Shown here: piece by piece, positions 33,878-44,222 of the stretch
Layout: every line of letters begins with the position of its first letter
Numbering within the stretch: position 1 is the stretch's first letter
From: Roseinatronobacter sp. S2
GTDB lineage: Bacteria; Pseudomonadota; Alphaproteobacteria; Rhodobacterales; Rhodobacteraceae
Direction: 5' to 3'
DNA: 64,000 nt
NCBI RefSeq assembly: GCF_029581395.1
Contig: NZ_CP121113.1
Location: 1,236,001-1,300,000, forward strand
The notes under the pieces: model-generated
Database searches by the model: none
What the model was told of the DNA's origin: nothing
Seen by the model: only the letters and a program-made list of their open reading frames with translations
Position numbers and translations under genes: made by a program

Positions 33878-35188
33878 CTATTGCGCGCGTTTTGCGCGCA
33901 ATTTGGCGAACCATGCCACACGCTTGGACAATTCGCGTTCAAAGCCGCGTTCGGCGGGTTGATACAGCACCGGGCGTTTTACCCCTTCGGGGAAATAATC
34001 CTGCCCTGAAAACCCGTCCTCGGCATCGTGATCATAGGCATAACCTTCGCCATAGCCCTGATCTTTCATCAGTTTGGTCGGCGCGTTCAGAATATGTTTT
34101 GGCGGCACGGTAGATCCGGTTTTCTTGGCCAGTGCCAGCGCCCCTTTCCATGCCACATAGCCTGCGTTCGATTTGGGGGCGAGCGCCAGATAGATGACCG
34201 CCTGCGCCAGTGCAAGATCGCCTTCGGGGCTGCCCAGCCGTTCATAGCTTTGCCACGCTTCAAGGCAGATCTGCTGCGCCTGCGGGTCGGCAAGGCCAAT
34301 ATCCTCGACGGCCATCCGTGCCAGACGGCGGGCCAGATAACGCGGGTCTTCGCCGCCATCGATCATGCGTGCGAACCAATACAGCGCCGCGTCAGGGTCC
34401 GACCCGCGCACGGATTTATGCAGCGCCGATATCAGGTTGTAATGCGCATCACCGCCCTTGTCATATTGCGCCGCGCGCCGCATCAGGCGCTGCGCAAGGG
34501 CGTCTGTGTCCAGTTTCCCCGTCACCTTCCAGCCCATGACCTGTTCGATCAGGTTCAAAAGCGCGCGGCCATCCCCGTCGGCCATTTCCAACAACGCCTC
34601 GCGGGCAGGGCCGGTCAGGGGCAGGGGGCGTGCCAGTTCCTGTTCTGCGTGCTGGGCCAGACGTTCCAGCGCAGCCAGTGTCAGGCGTTCCAGAACAATA
34701 ACCTGCGCGCGCGACAACAACGCGGCGTTCAGTTCAAAAGACGGGTTCTCCGTCGTGGCCCCCACCAATGTGATGGTGCCATCTTCCATATGGGGCAGAA
34801 AGCTGTCTTGCTGGGATTTGTTGAAACGGTGGATTTCGTCCACAAACAGCAATGTGCCGCGCCCGTTCTGGCGGCGCATCTTGGCCTGCTCGAACACTTT
34901 GCGCAGATCAGGCACGCCGGTAAAAATGGCGCTGATCTGGATGAAATGCATGTCGGTCTGATGGGCCAGCAGGCGCGCAATCGTGGTTTTACCCACACCG
35001 GGCGGCCCCCACAGCACCAGGGACGCCAGTTGCCCGCTGGCAAGCATTGCCCCTAACGGGCCGTCTGGTCCCAATGCCTTGTCCTGACCGATAACCTGTG
35101 TCAGATCGGCAGGCCGCAGCCGGTCTGCCAGCGGTCGGTTGGCGCTGGGCGGGGCTGCATCGGCGGATGTGTCAAACAGATCAGGCAT
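33878..35188 (-). CDS. rarA: Replication-associated recombination protein A
   Basis: AAA+ ATPase acting at stalled replication forks, related to clamp loaders and eukaryotic WRNIP1. N-terminal [23 protein letters not shown] leads into Walker [10 protein letters not shown], then Walker [17 protein letters not shown], sensor 1 [19 protein letters not shown], and a tetramerisation domain. It is 436 residues from ATG 35188; a GTG two codons earlier is also possible. The tail (about residues 375-435) includes the family's [13 protein letters not shown] and [21 protein letters not shown]. Confidence 0.94.
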   Translation of the reverse strand: MPDLFDTSADAAPPSANRPLADRLRPADLTQVIGQDKALGPDGPLGAMLASGQLASLVLWGPPGVGKTTIARLLAHQTDMHFIQISAIFTGVPDLRKVFEQAKMRRQNGRGTLLFVDEIHRFNKSQQDSFLPHMEDGTITLVGATTENPSFELNAALLSRAQVIVLERLTLAALERLAQHAEQELARPLPLTGPAREALLEMADGDGRALLNLIEQVMGWKVTGKLDTDALAQRLMRRAAQYDKGGDAHYNLISALHKSVRGSDPDAALYWFARMIDGGEDPRYLARRLARMAVEDIGLADPQAQQICLEAWQSYERLGSPEGDLALAQAVIYLALAPKSNAGYVAWKGALALAKKTGSTVPPKHILNAPTKLMKDQGYGEGYAYDHDAEDGFSGQDYFPEGVKRPVLYQPAERGFERELSKRVAWFAKLRAKRAQ

Positions 35189-35236
35189 GGCCACAGGCTA
35201 CGCCCATGTATGCGCCAGTAAAAGCCCGAAATACCG

Positions 35237-36622
35237 TCATATCCGAAAGCGCAGCGAAACGCGCCTGCCATCGCGCAAGACGTCGATATGCCAGTTCCGC
35301 GACTGGCTGGCACTCAGGCGCAGCACGTCATCGGTGGTGTGCACATCTTCGCCATTGATGGCCAGCAAAATATCGCCTGTGCGCAATCCTGTGCGGGCGG
35401 CAAAATCCTGAACGCTGGTGGCCAGCACACCTTCCGCACTTGGCGACAGGTTGAATTCCGCGATAACACCGGGATTGATGCGCGCGACCGACAGGCCGCG
35501 CAACGCGGAACGCCCGTCAATGCTGCGCGCCTGACGGTCCGGTGTTTCCGGCGGGGCTATCAGGTTCATGCGTGTCGTGCGTATGTCATCGCCGTGCCGG
35601 TAGGACAGCTCGGATGATGATCCGATACCCTGACTGGCCAGCCGGAACATCATTTCCGGTGCCGAATTGACGGCCGCGCCATCCACGCTCAGGACGATAT
35701 CGCCACGTTGCAGGCCCGCTTCAGACAAAGGGCTGTCAGGGTGCAGGTCCAGCAAGATGACACCTTCGGGGATGGGTTGATCAAAGGCTTGCGCAAGAGA
35801 GGCATCGACCGCCTGCGCGGTGACGCCGGCCCATGGGCGCTGGAACCGTGTCTGCCCGTCGCGCGCCTGTTCCACCACCTGCGCCACAAGATTGGCAGGA
35901 ATGGCGAAGCCAATTCCATGCGATGCGCCAGAGCGTGTGATGATTGCTGTATTCACGCCCACCAGCCGCCCTTGCATATCGACCAGTGCGCCGCCTGAAT
36001 TGCCGGGGTTGATGGGGGCATCCGTCTGGATGAAATAGCCGCGCCCGGACCCCACCGCGATGCCAGAGCGTGCAAGGCCGGATATTATGCCGCTGGACAC
36101 GGTTTGCCCCACTCCGAACGGGTTGCCAATGGCCAGCACCAGCTCGCCCACCTCAACCTGATCGGAATCGGCAAATTCCAGAACTGACAAATCGGACGCA
36201 TTGCGCAGCTTCAGAATGGCAAGGTCGCTTTCTTCATCGGTCAGGACAATATCGGCATCATATTCACGCCGGTCATTCAGCACGACACGAATTTCGGTCG
36301 CATTCCCCACAACGTGGAAATTGGACACAACAATCCCGTCGTCAGACACGATGACCCCGGACCCGAGCGAGTCCTGCACGCGCGGTGTGATCTGACCGAA
36401 ATCACGGAACAAATTCCCGAAAAACGGGTCATCGGCAAAGGGGCTTTGGCGCTGCGCGACAATGCGCTGGGCATAAATATTGACAACGGCAGGGGCGGCA
36501 TGACGCACTACAGGCGCAAAGCTAAGCTGCACCTGACCCAATGTTTCGGGCACGGATTGCGACGACGCAGCCGCAGGAAATATTGCTGCGCAAACCATCG
36601 CAAGCACAACTACAAGACGCAT
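35237..36622 (-). CDS. Periplasmic DegP/DegQ-family serine protease
   Basis: A 461-residue HtrA protease with a signal peptide (RLVVVLAMVCAAIFPAAASSQS), a trypsin-like domain with triad His103 (SNFHVVG), Asp133 (ESDLAIL) and Ser209 (PINPGNSGGALVD), and two PDZ domains (about residues 255-345 and 370-455). The ATG at 36622 has AAGGGA eight bases upstream; the longer frame lacks a signal peptide start. The first 30 mature residues plus the short loop SPFADDPFFGNLFRDFG are typical of the LA loop region. It degrades or refolds misfolded envelope proteins. It lies beyond the rplQ terminator and before rarA. Confidence 0.93.
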   Translation of the reverse strand: MRLVVVLAMVCAAIFPAAASSQSVPETLGQVQLSFAPVVRHAAPAVVNIYAQRIVAQRQSPFADDPFFGNLFRDFGQITPRVQDSLGSGVIVSDDGIVVSNFHVVGNATEIRVVLNDRREYDADIVLTDEESDLAILKLRNASDLSVLEFADSDQVEVGELVLAIGNPFGVGQTVSSGIISGLARSGIAVGSGRGYFIQTDAPINPGNSGGALVDMQGRLVGVNTAIITRSGASHGIGFAIPANLVAQVVEQARDGQTRFQRPWAGVTAQAVDASLAQAFDQPIPEGVILLDLHPDSPLSEAGLQRGDIVLSVDGAAVNSAPEMMFRLASQGIGSSSELSYRHGDDIRTTRMNLIAPPETPDRQARSIDGRSALRGLSVARINPGVIAEFNLSPSAEGVLATSVQDFAARTGLRTGDILLAINGEDVHTTDDVLRLSASQSRNWHIDVLRDGRRVSLRFRI

Positions 36623-36690
36623 AAACGCATTCCCTTTTCTGAACCGGCATTCCCCATGATATAGGTATCCGCCCGCAGACAATTCAACGC

Positions 36691-36720
36691 AAAAAGCCCG
36701 CACATCCGGTGCGGGCTTTC
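36691..36720 (-). terminator. Rho-independent terminator of the ribosomal operon
   Basis: An 11-bp stem AAAGCCCGCAC / GTGCGGGCTTT around a five-base loop, with a T-rich tail on the minus strand. It lies about 30 bases after the rplQ stop and ends the rplO-rplQ transcript. Confidence 0.85.
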
Positions 36721-36748
36721 CATAAGGCACGCTGCGTGGGGCGCAGGC

Positions 36749-37168
36749 TTATTCTTCGGTCGCGTCCTCGGCTTCCAGACGGGCCAGATCGGCTGCGCCT
36801 TTTGCGGAAACGTCACGTTCGACGAATTCGATGATCGCCATGGGCGCCATGTCACCATAGCGGAAACCGGCTTTCATGATGCGGACATAGCCGCCCTGAC
36901 GGTCCTTGTAACGCGGGCCAAGAATTTCGAACAGCTTGGCAACATGCATGTCCTGCTTAAGCTGCGATGCGGCCTGACGACGCGCATGCAGGTCGCCGCG
37001 CTTGGCCAGCGTGATCAGCTTTTCGATGATCGGGCGCAGTTCCTTGGCTTTGGGCAGGGTGGTCTTGATCTGCTCATGTTCAATGAGCGAGCCTGACATA
37101 TTCGCAAACAGCGCCTTGCGGTGCTCATGGGTGCGGTTCAGGCGGCGGTAACCTCTGGCGTGACGCAT
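36749..37168 (-). CDS. rplQ: 50S ribosomal protein L17
   Basis: 139 residues starting [20 protein letters not shown], the L17 hallmark, with [18 protein letters not shown] in the middle and an acidic tail. AAAGGAG precedes the ATG. It is the last gene of the operon. Confidence 0.97.
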   Translation of the reverse strand: MRHARGYRRLNRTHEHRKALFANMSGSLIEHEQIKTTLPKAKELRPIIEKLITLAKRGDLHARRQAASQLKQDMHVAKLFEILGPRYKDRQGGYVRIMKAGFRYGDMAPMAIIEFVERDVSAKGAADLARLEAEDATEE

Positions 37169-37257
37169 GTGATATCTCCTTTAACGTCGTCATTTTTACT
37201 TTGTCTGGCCGTGGATTGCGTGACCACGGCTCTCCTTGGGGCTTTTGGCCCGGGTCG

Positions 37258-37289
37258 CGTAGGGCGCGCGCACATGCACGCGCCCTACG
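37258..37289. repeat. Hairpin between rpoA and rplQ
   Basis: Perfect 11-bp arms CGTAGGGCGCG (37258-37268) and CGCGCCCTACG (37279-37289). A T-run follows on the plus strand only, so on the operon's strand it is a processing or attenuation hairpin rather than a terminator. Confidence 0.6.
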
Positions 37290-37328
37290 CTTTTATCTTG
37301 CAGGCGGGGCGTCTAGATGCCCCACCCC

Positions 37329-38345
37329 TCAGAACTGGTCTTCAAACCGTTTGGCCAGCTCGTCAATATTCTCAGGCGGCCATTCTTCTACATCCATACC
37401 CAGATGCAGGCCCATGCCCGACAAAACTTCCTTGATCTCGTTCAGCGACTTGCGCCCGAAATTCGGGGTGCGCAGCATCTCTGCCTCGGTCTTCTGGATC
37501 AGATCGCCAATATAAACGATATTGTCGTTTTTCAGGCAGTTGGCCGAACGGACAGACAGTTCCAGCTCGTCCACTTTCTTCAGCAGAAGCGGGTTGAACT
37601 CCAGTCCGTCATCGGCATCTTTCGCACCAGCGGCTTCGGGTTCGTCGAAGTTGACAAAGACCTGAAGCTGGTCTTGCAGAATACGCGCGGCATAAGCCAC
37701 GGAATCTTCTGGTGTGACCGACCCGTCCGTTTCGATTTTCATCGTCAGTTTGTCATAGTCCAGAACCTGCCCTTCGCGGGTAGGCTGAACTTCGTAGCTG
37801 ACCTTGCGCACCGGCGAGAAGATCGCATCAATCGGGATAAGCCCGATTGGCGCATCTTCGGGGCGGTTCTTGTCGGCTGAAACATAGCCTTTGCCGGTGT
37901 TGATGGTCAGTTCCATGTAAACGGACGCGCCATCATCAAGGTGACAAATAACCAGTTCCTTGTTCAGAACCTCGATACCCGCGCTGGTGGTGATGTCGCC
38001 TGCGGTCACAATGCCCGGACCCTGTGCCGACAGCGACACGCGCTTTGGCCCTTCGACATCCATGCGCAACGCAACACTTTTCAGGTTCAGCACAATGTCG
38101 GTCACATCTTCGCGCACACCCGGCACGGACGAAAATTCGTGCAGGACATTGTCGATCTGAACAGATGTAATTGCAGCACCTTGCAGCGATGACATCAGCA
38201 CGCGACGCAATGCATTGCCCAGCGTCAGACCAAAGCCGCGTTCCAGCGGTTCTGCGGTGACAGTTGCACTGCGGTTTGCATCTGCGCCTTGCTTGATATC
38301 AAGCTGCACAGGTTTTATTAGTTCTTGCCAATTTTTATGGATCAT
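37329..38345 (-). CDS. rpoA: DNA-directed RNA polymerase alpha subunit
   Basis: 338 residues. The N-terminal assembly domain contains [27 protein letters not shown]; the linker is acidic ([14 protein letters not shown]); the C-terminal domain has [24 protein letters not shown] and [12 protein letters not shown], which contacts UP elements. The ATG at 38345 follows GGAGG; the in-frame extension to 38387 is not needed. Confidence 0.97.
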   Translation of the reverse strand: MIHKNWQELIKPVQLDIKQGADANRSATVTAEPLERGFGLTLGNALRRVLMSSLQGAAITSVQIDNVLHEFSSVPGVREDVTDIVLNLKSVALRMDVEGPKRVSLSAQGPGIVTAGDITTSAGIEVLNKELVICHLDDGASVYMELTINTGKGYVSADKNRPEDAPIGLIPIDAIFSPVRKVSYEVQPTREGQVLDYDKLTMKIETDGSVTPEDSVAYAARILQDQLQVFVNFDEPEAAGAKDADDGLEFNPLLLKKVDELELSVRSANCLKNDNIVYIGDLIQKTEAEMLRTPNFGRKSLNEIKEVLSGMGLHLGMDVEEWPPENIDELAKRFEDQF

Positions 38346-38459
38346 GGTCGCCTCCATTCCTGTCGCATTGCCATGACCCAGCAACACAACGCCCGAGGAT
38401 CTAGAATGACGTAATCGGGCCGCGCGGATATGCGCAGCCCGACCTGTAAATCTGCTGAA

Positions 38460-38849
38460 TTAGACGCGGCGGCGCTTGGGTGGGCGGCAGCCGTTATGCG
38501 CCATTGGCGTGACATCACGAATAGATGTGATGTTGAAACCGGCAGCGGCCAGCGCACGCAGTGCCGATTCACGGCCCGAGCCTGGACCCTGAACTTCGAC
38601 TTCCAAAGTTTTCACGCCATGCTCTTGTGCTTTTTTGCCAGCATCTTCTGCGGCAAGCTGCGCAGCATAAGGTGTCGACTTGCGCGACCCTTTGAAGCCC
38701 ATTGTGCCAGCCGACGACCATGAGATCGCGTTGCCTTGCACATCAGAAATCAGGATCTTGGTGTTGTTGAAGCTGGAATTCACATGCGCGACGCCAGCGG
38801 CAATATTCTTGCGGACCTTCCGCTTAACGCGGGTTTTATCACGAGCCAT
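38460..38849 (-). CDS. rpsK: 30S ribosomal protein S11
   Basis: 129 residues with the S11 signature [18 protein letters not shown] and [21 protein letters not shown], ending in [14 protein letters not shown]. It lies between rpsM and rpoA in the alpha operon. Confidence 0.97.
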   Translation of the reverse strand: MARDKTRVKRKVRKNIAAGVAHVNSSFNNTKILISDVQGNAISWSSAGTMGFKGSRKSTPYAAQLAAEDAGKKAQEHGVKTLEVEVQGPGSGRESALRALAAAGFNITSIRDVTPMAHNGCRPPKRRRV

Positions 38850-38864
38850 TTCTGAACCCTCCCC

Positions 38865-39233
38865 TTATTTCTTCTTGCCGGCAATAGCTTTTGCCGGACC
38901 TTTGCGCGTGCGCGCATTGGTGTGCGTGCGCTGACCGCGCACAGGGAGGTTGCGACGATGGCGCAGACCACGATAAGAGCCGATGTCCATCATGCGTTTG
39001 ATGTTCATCTGAACTTCGCGGCGCAGGTCACCTTCAACAGTGAAATTCGCGTCAATATATTCACGAACTGCCAGAACTTCGGCGTCCGACAATTCATTGA
39101 TACGACGTGAAGTGTCAATATTGACTGCTTCGCAGACTTGGTGCGCGAATTTCGAACCGATGCCATGAATATAAGTCAGGGCGATGGGGACGCGCTTCCC
39201 CGTCGGGATGTTTACGCCAGCAATACGTGCCAC
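38865..39233 (-). CDS. rpsM: 30S ribosomal protein S13
   Basis: 122 residues starting [21 protein letters not shown], with [26 protein letters not shown] at the C-terminus. It lies upstream of rpsK by 15 bases. Confidence 0.97.
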   Translation of the reverse strand: MARIAGVNIPTGKRVPIALTYIHGIGSKFAHQVCEAVNIDTSRRINELSDAEVLAVREYIDANFTVEGDLRREVQMNIKRMMDIGSYRGLRHRRNLPVRGQRTHTNARTRKGPAKAIAGKKK

Positions 39234-39320
39234 GCGGGTCTTCCTTTCGTTGCGGTTCCGTAATCCCAGAACCTTTTTTCACAACACGGGGGCATGGCCC
39301 GCGTGCATTTTAAACAACAC

Positions 39321-39341
39321 CGCGCCCCGAAACAGGGCGCG
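39321..39341 (-). terminator. Possible intra-operon terminator between adk and rpsM
   Basis: 7-bp stem CGCGCCC / GGGCGCG with a 7-base loop in the 200-base gap after adk; on the minus strand it is followed by a G/T mix, then TTTAAAA. The weak T-run suggests partial termination or attenuation. Confidence 0.4.
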
Positions 39342-39435
39342 ATTCTGCGTATGAGTGTGTCGCGTATGCGTTTTCGCGCCAAAGGTCAAGGCCAATGCTG
39401 TGACTGTCAATCGGCCAGTTCTGCGGCCCTGCTGA

Positions 39436-40080
39436 TCACGTTGTCAGGATGCTGGCAATCTTGGCGGAAACCGTGTCCATCTCGCCCATGCCATCGACGA
39501 CTTCCAGCCGTCCCTTGGCATGGTAATAGCCCAGCAGGGGGGATGTCTGCTTGTAATAGGCCATCAGACGGGTGCGCAGCGCATCTTCGGTATCATCCGC
39601 GCGGCGCGTAAATTCGGTCCCGCCACATACATCACAAACGCCTGCCGTCTTTAACGGGCGTGTGGTGTCGTGATACACCTCGCCGCAGGTCGCGCAGGTG
39701 AAGCGTCCGGTGATACGGGCCACCAAGGCATCATCATCCACGCGCATTTCGACAACATGATCGATGGCACCGCCTTTGGACGACATAAGCGCTTCCAACG
39801 CATCGGCTTGGGCCAATGTGCGTGGAAACCCGTCAAAGATGGCCCCCGCGCCATCCAGACTGTCCAGCTTCTCAGCGATCAGGCCAATGACGATTTCATC
39901 GGTGACCAGTTCGCCGCGGGCCATGACATCGGCAACCAGATTGCCCATTTCCGTGCCCGAGGTCTTGGCCTCGCGCAGCATGTCGCCGGTGGACAGCTGC
40001 ACCATGCCACGCTCGGTCACAAGGCGTTTCGCCTGGGTGCCTTTGCCCGCACCCGGTGGGCCGATCAGTATGATATTCAT
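39436..40080 (-). CDS. adk: Adenylate kinase, zinc-binding LID type
   Basis: Interconverts ATP plus AMP and two ADP. 214 residues: P-loop GPPGAGKGT (8-16), AMP site around [22 protein letters not shown]. The LID holds four Cys (129, 132, 149, 152) in CATC...CDVC, a structural zinc site. The start overlaps the secY stop (ATGA). Location between secY and rpsM is the usual one. Confidence 0.96.
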   Translation of the reverse strand: MNIILIGPPGAGKGTQAKRLVTERGMVQLSTGDMLREAKTSGTEMGNLVADVMARGELVTDEIVIGLIAEKLDSLDGAGAIFDGFPRTLAQADALEALMSSKGGAIDHVVEMRVDDDALVARITGRFTCATCGEVYHDTTRPLKTAGVCDVCGGTEFTRRADDTEDALRTRLMAYYKQTSPLLGYYHAKGRLEVVDGMGEMDTVSAKIASILTT

Positions 40081-41450
40081 CGCCGCGCCGGTGCCTTCGG
40101 TTTGCCAGTGGTGCCGCGACGCTTGCCTTTGCCGCGAAGCTGTGATTTTTCCAGCAGCCCCTCATATTGATGCGCAAGCAGATGCGACTGAACGCGATTG
40201 ATTGTGTCCATCGTGACCGACACAACAATCAAAACGGATGTCCCGCCAAAATAGAACGGAATGGCCAGTTGTCCGCGCAGGATTTCCGGCAGCAAACACA
40301 CCGCTGCCAGATAGATTGCACCCACTGTGACAAGGCGCGTCACCACATAATCCAGATAGTCCTGCGTGCGTTTCCCCGGACGAATACCCGGAATAAACCC
40401 GTTCTGGTTCTTCAGGTTATCGGCCACATCATCGGTCTTGAATGACACGTTTTGCGTATAAAAGAACGTGAAGAAGATGATCATTGCCGTGAAGAACATC
40501 AGATATGCAGGCTGGCCGGGGCCGAAATATGCCAGCACCGTGGCCATCAGTTCACTTTGCGAATTGCCCGAGAATGTGGCGACAGTGGTGGGCAGCAGCA
40601 ACAAGGAGGATGCAAAGATTGCGGGAATCACGTTTGCGGGGTTCACCTTGATGGGCAGGTGCGATTGCCCGCCGTCAAACACCTTCATTCCGACCTGACG
40701 GCGCGGATACTGGATGGTGATCTTGCGGATTGCGCGTTCCATGAACACGACAAACGCAATCACCGCGATAATCATGATAACCACACCGACAATCACCGCA
40801 GGCGAAATGTCACCCGAACGGCCCTGACTTAGGAACTGTGCCAGTGCGGCGGGAATTTCTGCGATAATGCCCACAAAAATGATCAGCGAAATACCGTTAC
40901 CGATGCCGCGTTCGGTGATCTGCTCGCCCAGCCACATCAGGAACATGGTGCCGCCAACCAGCGTGATGACCACTGCGGCGCGGAAGAACCAGCCCGGATC
41001 GGTGGCCAGATCACCGGCTTCCAGTGACACGGCCAGACCGTAGGATTGCCCCAGCGCCAGCAGCACTGTCAGATAGCGGGTATACTGGTTCAGCTTGCGC
41101 CGCCCCATTTCGCCTTCTTTTTTCAGCTGTTTCCACGGTTCATACATCGCGCCGACCAGCTGCACGATAATCGCCGCCGAAATATAGGGCATGATGCCAA
41201 GCGCGAAAATGCCCATACGGCTGATGGCGCCGCCGGTGAACATGTTCAGCATGCCGCCGATGCCCGACGCCGCTTCATCCATGAATTCACGCAAAGCCAG
41301 ACCGTCAATACCGGGAACCGGAATATAAGTGCCGATGCGGTAGACGATCAGCAGCCCCAACGCGAAAAAGATGCGCTTGCGCAGGTCGGTCGCCTTTGCC
41401 AGCGCCCCCCAGCTGGTATTGGCCGCGAGTTTGTCAGCAGAAGATGCCAT
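40077..41450 (-). CDS. secY: Protein translocase subunit SecY
   Basis: Channel-forming subunit of the Sec translocon, 457 residues with ten membrane segments. Family stretches include [40 protein letters not shown] and the cytoplasmic [15 protein letters not shown]. It ends in a basic tail ([18 protein letters not shown]) and overlaps adk. Confidence 0.97.
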   Translation of the reverse strand: MASSADKLAANTSWGALAKATDLRKRIFFALGLLIVYRIGTYIPVPGIDGLALREFMDEAASGIGGMLNMFTGGAISRMGIFALGIMPYISAAIIVQLVGAMYEPWKQLKKEGEMGRRKLNQYTRYLTVLLALGQSYGLAVSLEAGDLATDPGWFFRAAVVITLVGGTMFLMWLGEQITERGIGNGISLIIFVGIIAEIPAALAQFLSQGRSGDISPAVIVGVVIMIIAVIAFVVFMERAIRKITIQYPRRQVGMKVFDGGQSHLPIKVNPANVIPAIFASSLLLLPTTVATFSGNSQSELMATVLAYFGPGQPAYLMFFTAMIIFFTFFYTQNVSFKTDDVADNLKNQNGFIPGIRPGKRTQDYLDYVVTRLVTVGAIYLAAVCLLPEILRGQLAIPFYFGGTSVLIVVSVTMDTINRVQSHLLAHQYEGLLEKSQLRGKGKRRGTTGKPKAPARR

Positions 41451-41473
41451 GCTCGTCTCTCTCTTACATGTCA

Positions 41474-41506
41474 GCGCCGCCAGACCGGGGTCCCGGTCGG
41501 CGGCGC
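41474..41506. repeat. Strong hairpin between rplO and secY
   Basis: GCGCCGCC-A-GACCGGG / CCCGGTC-GGCGGCGC, a 15-bp stem with one bulged base. No T-run follows on the operon strand. It may tune secY expression or mark an RNase cut site. Confidence 0.6.
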
Positions 41507-41554
41507 GAAATCCCTATGCGGTGATGTAAGCGGCGTAAGCGCCGGTCACAACCA

Positions 41555-42046
41555 TTATTCGGCTTCCGCCGCTTCCTTTTTCGGGGCAGGCGCCAGAATC
41601 TCGACCGTGCCGCCAGCTTTTTCGACAGCTTCCTGTGCCGATTTGGACACGCCGGTCACTTGCAGGTTGATCTTTGTGCTGATCTCGCCCTTGGCAAGAA
41701 CGCGCACGCCGTCACGCTTGCGGCGCACCAGACCGGATGCGATCAGCGCATCTTCGGTAATGGTGTTGCTGGCGTCCAGCTTGCCGTCGGCGATGAATTT
41801 TTCGATCAGGCCAAGATTTACAACAGCGAATGCCTTGCGGTTGGGCTTGTTGAAGCCACGCTTTGGCAGACGCATGTAAAGCGGCATCTGGCCGCCTTCA
41901 TAGGACTTGATCGCCACACCAGAACGCGAATTCTGGCCCTTGATCCCGCGGCCACCCATCTTGCCTTTGCCCGAACCGGGGCCACGGCCTACGCGCATGC
42001 GTTTCTTGGTTGCGCCTTCGTTATCGCGAAGTTCATTCAGTTTCAT
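41555..42046 (-). CDS. rplO: 50S ribosomal protein L15
   Basis: 163 residues from the ATG at 42046 with AGGAG upstream (AGGAGATAGCGAC-ATG). Starts [20 protein letters not shown], then [23 protein letters not shown] as in all L15. The C-terminus is Ala/Glu-rich ([11 protein letters not shown]). Normally rpmD and rpsE precede rplO; here the upstream DNA is a divergent intergenic region, so this gene heads the transcript. Confidence 0.96.
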   Translation of the reverse strand: MKLNELRDNEGATKKRMRVGRGPGSGKGKMGGRGIKGQNSRSGVAIKSYEGGQMPLYMRLPKRGFNKPNRKAFAVVNLGLIEKFIADGKLDASNTITEDALIASGLVRRKRDGVRVLAKGEISTKINLQVTGVSKSAQEAVEKAGGTVEILAPAPKKEAAEAE

Positions 42047-42139
42047 GTCGCTATCTCCTATGCCGGAAAGCCCCATCAGCGACGAATCGGGGCCACGCGG
42101 CGTGTTGTGGTTATCAGGGGCATGTTTCGCCCTGCGCGG

Positions 42140-42168
42140 CGTATAGACGGGTTGTTGCGGTGTTTCAA
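42140..42168 (-). promoter_or_regulatory. Sigma70-type promoter for rplO-rplQ
   Basis: On the minus strand TTGAAA (42168-42163) and TATACG (42145-42140) are separated by exactly 17 bases. The predicted start lies about 85 bases upstream of rplO. It would give the split ribosomal operon its own transcription. Confidence 0.6.
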
Positions 42169-42321
42169 GCCACAGTTGGGGCAGGGGCTGATTGTCAGGC
42201 AGGCTGTTTCACGCATGGCTGATGCAGGGCAATTGTTTTTGGGTAAAACTGCGCCCGTGTCGATACTTGCATCGGGGGCAGGTTTCGCGCATAAAACAGA
42301 CGTCCTTACAAGAGGTTTGCC

Positions 42322-42633
42322 ATGCGTGCCCGTATTTACCGACCTGCCAGAAACGCCATGCAGTCCGGCACGGCCAAAACGCATCAATGGGTGCTGGAAT
42401 TTTCGCCCGCGCAAGCGCGCCGGATCGATCCGCTTATGGGCTGGACCAGTTCCGGCGATATGGACGCGCAAGTAAAACTTAGGTTTGACGAGCGCGAGGC
42501 CGCCGAAGCCTATGCCCGCGCCCACGGCATTGAATATAACGTCATTGAACCCAAATCACGCCGCCCGAATCTGCGTCCGGGCGGGTATGGCGACAATTTT
42601 GCAACCAATCGTCGGCAGGTCTGGACACACTGA
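42322..42633 (+). CDS. NADH dehydrogenase accessory subunit, NDUFS4-like
   Basis: 103 residues of the 'ETC complex I subunit conserved region' family: [56 protein letters not shown], and the basic C-terminus with [12 protein letters not shown]. In mitochondria this subunit (18-kDa/AQDQ) aids complex I assembly; alphaproteobacteria carry a short form. It is divergent from rplO and 27 bases before the glycosyltransferase. Confidence 0.9.
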   Translation: MRARIYRPARNAMQSGTAKTHQWVLEFSPAQARRIDPLMGWTSSGDMDAQVKLRFDEREAAEAYARAHGIEYNVIEPKSRRPNLRPGGYGDNFATNRRQVWTH

Positions 42634-42660
42634 CCCGATTTTTTTGACGGGACTGGTGGG

Positions 42661-43854
42661 ATGCATGTTGCCTATCTGATGAATACCTATCCGGTGACCT
42701 CTGCCACCTTTATCCGGCGAGAGATTGCAGCACTCGAAGCGCAAGACGTGTCCGTCACACGCTTCGCCGTGCGCCCCTGGGACCAGCCGCTGGTTGACGA
42801 AGCTGACCGCGATGAGCAGACACGAACAACCTATTTGCTGGCCCCCGGCGGTTTGCGGCTGGCGGGCATGGCCCTGTCCGAGGGGGTGCGCAATCCGCGC
42901 GGGATGTGGCGCGCCGCGCGGGCGGCATGGCAAATGCAGCGCAACGCAGGCCACGGAACCTTCGTGCGCCATGTGGCCTATCTGCTGGAAGCGGTGCATC
43001 TGAAGCGGGCGGCGGGTGCGTGCACACATGTTCATGCGCATTTTTCGACGAATACCGCCGCAGTTGCAGTGCTGTGCGCGCAGCTTGGTGGCCCTGGGTA
43101 TTCGTTTACTGCGCATGGTCCCGATGAATTTGTAAACCCTGCTGCGGCGTCCCTTCGGTTGAAGCTACATCACGCGCGCTTTGCGGTGGCCATTACCGAA
43201 TTCGCGCGGGTTCAGCTGGCGCTGGCATATGGCATGGGTATCTGGCCCAAACTGCATGTTGTGCGGTGCGGGGTGGACATGGCAGTGCTGCGCCCCGCGC
43301 CACCACCCGCCGCAGATGCACCGTTTGTGTGTGTCGGGCGGCTATGCGTGCAAAAGGCACAGGAACTGATTGTGGCGGCGCTGGCCGAGTTGCACCAGAC
43401 CCACCCGCAAGCGCGCGTCATATTCATAGGGGATGGCGACACGCGGCCTGCAATTGCCCGTGCGATTGAACGCCATGCGCTGCAAGATCATGTGGAATTG
43501 CGTGGCTGGGCGGATAATGCCGCAGTCAGCGGCGCGCTTGCGGATGCGCGCGCGCTGTTGCTGCCAAGTTTCGCAGAAGGCCTGCCCATCGTGATCATGG
43601 AAGCGCACGCCTTGGGGCGGCCGGTGATTTCCACCTATATTGCGGGCATCCCCGAACTGGTCGACCACCGGACCGGCTGGCTGGTGCCCGCAGGCGATGT
43701 GCCAGCGCTTGCAGATGCGATGCGCGCCTGCATGCAGGCATCGCCGGAAGAACTGGCAACAATGGGTGCCGTGGGGCGCGCGCGTGTAGAAGCGGCCCAT
43801 GACATCACGCACAGCGCTGCGCAGTTGAAAGCCCTGTTCAGCAACTATGCGTGA
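42661..43854 (+). CDS. Glycosyltransferase family 4 (GT-B fold)
   Basis: 397 residues. N-terminal acceptor domain with HVHAHFSTNTAAVAVL and FTAHGPDEFVNP; C-terminal nucleotide-sugar domain beginning FVCVGRLCVQKAQELIVAALAEL and holding the E-x7-E motif in PSFAEGLPIVIMEAHALGRPVI. It transfers an activated sugar to an exopolysaccharide, lipid or similar acceptor, which cannot be identified. There are no neighbouring polysaccharide genes. GGTGGG precedes the ATG. Confidence 0.87.
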   Translation: MHVAYLMNTYPVTSATFIRREIAALEAQDVSVTRFAVRPWDQPLVDEADRDEQTRTTYLLAPGGLRLAGMALSEGVRNPRGMWRAARAAWQMQRNAGHGTFVRHVAYLLEAVHLKRAAGACTHVHAHFSTNTAAVAVLCAQLGGPGYSFTAHGPDEFVNPAAASLRLKLHHARFAVAITEFARVQLALAYGMGIWPKLHVVRCGVDMAVLRPAPPPAADAPFVCVGRLCVQKAQELIVAALAELHQTHPQARVIFIGDGDTRPAIARAIERHALQDHVELRGWADNAAVSGALADARALLLPSFAEGLPIVIMEAHALGRPVISTYIAGIPELVDHRTGWLVPAGDVPALADAMRACMQASPEELATMGAVGRARVEAAHDITHSAAQLKALFSNYA

Positions 43855-43859
43855 TGCGC

Positions 43860-44135
43860 TTACCCGTTGCCACGCAAGGCTTCGGGGTGTTCTGCAATGA
43901 ACTGCTTCAGGGTGGCATACAGCCCGCGTGCCTTGCCCAGATCACCCGCATGCAATGCATGGGCAATGTCGTCGCAGATCATCTGCTGCACATGCTGTGG
44001 CCCGTGGTGAATATGCATCATATACTCGCCCAGTTCTGCCGCGAGCACCGGGGTGATATGTTCATGTTCCGCAATCGCCGCGATCTGCGCGCGCGTCAGG
44101 GATGTCATATCCAGAATATCGTTTTCGTTAATCAT
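43860..44135 (-). CDS. Small His-rich hypothetical protein
   Basis: 91 residues, family not recognised. GGAGGAGGG lies just upstream of the ATG at 44135, a strong ribosome binding site, so the gene is probably real. A mid-protein segment is rich in His and Met (YMMHIHHGPQHVQQM). The rest is helical and Ala-rich. It has no signal peptide. It converges on the glycosyltransferase gene (six bases between stops). A metal- or haem-related role could be imagined from the His cluster but is not shown. Confidence 0.65.
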   Translation of the reverse strand: MINENDILDMTSLTRAQIAAIAEHEHITPVLAAELGEYMMHIHHGPQHVQQMICDDIAHALHAGDLGKARGLYATLKQFIAEHPEALRGNG

Positions 44136-44222
44136 GGTCGGCCCTCCTCCTGATGCGGGATTATACCAGCTTCAGGCGAAGGTGCCTTGTTCCATGTCAA
44201 CGCAAGCGCTGGCGCGTGTGCG

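Noticed and set aside
37258..37289. Hairpin between rpoA and rplQ as a terminator of rpoA
   Set aside because: On the operon strand no T-run follows the stem, and rplQ is normally co-transcribed.
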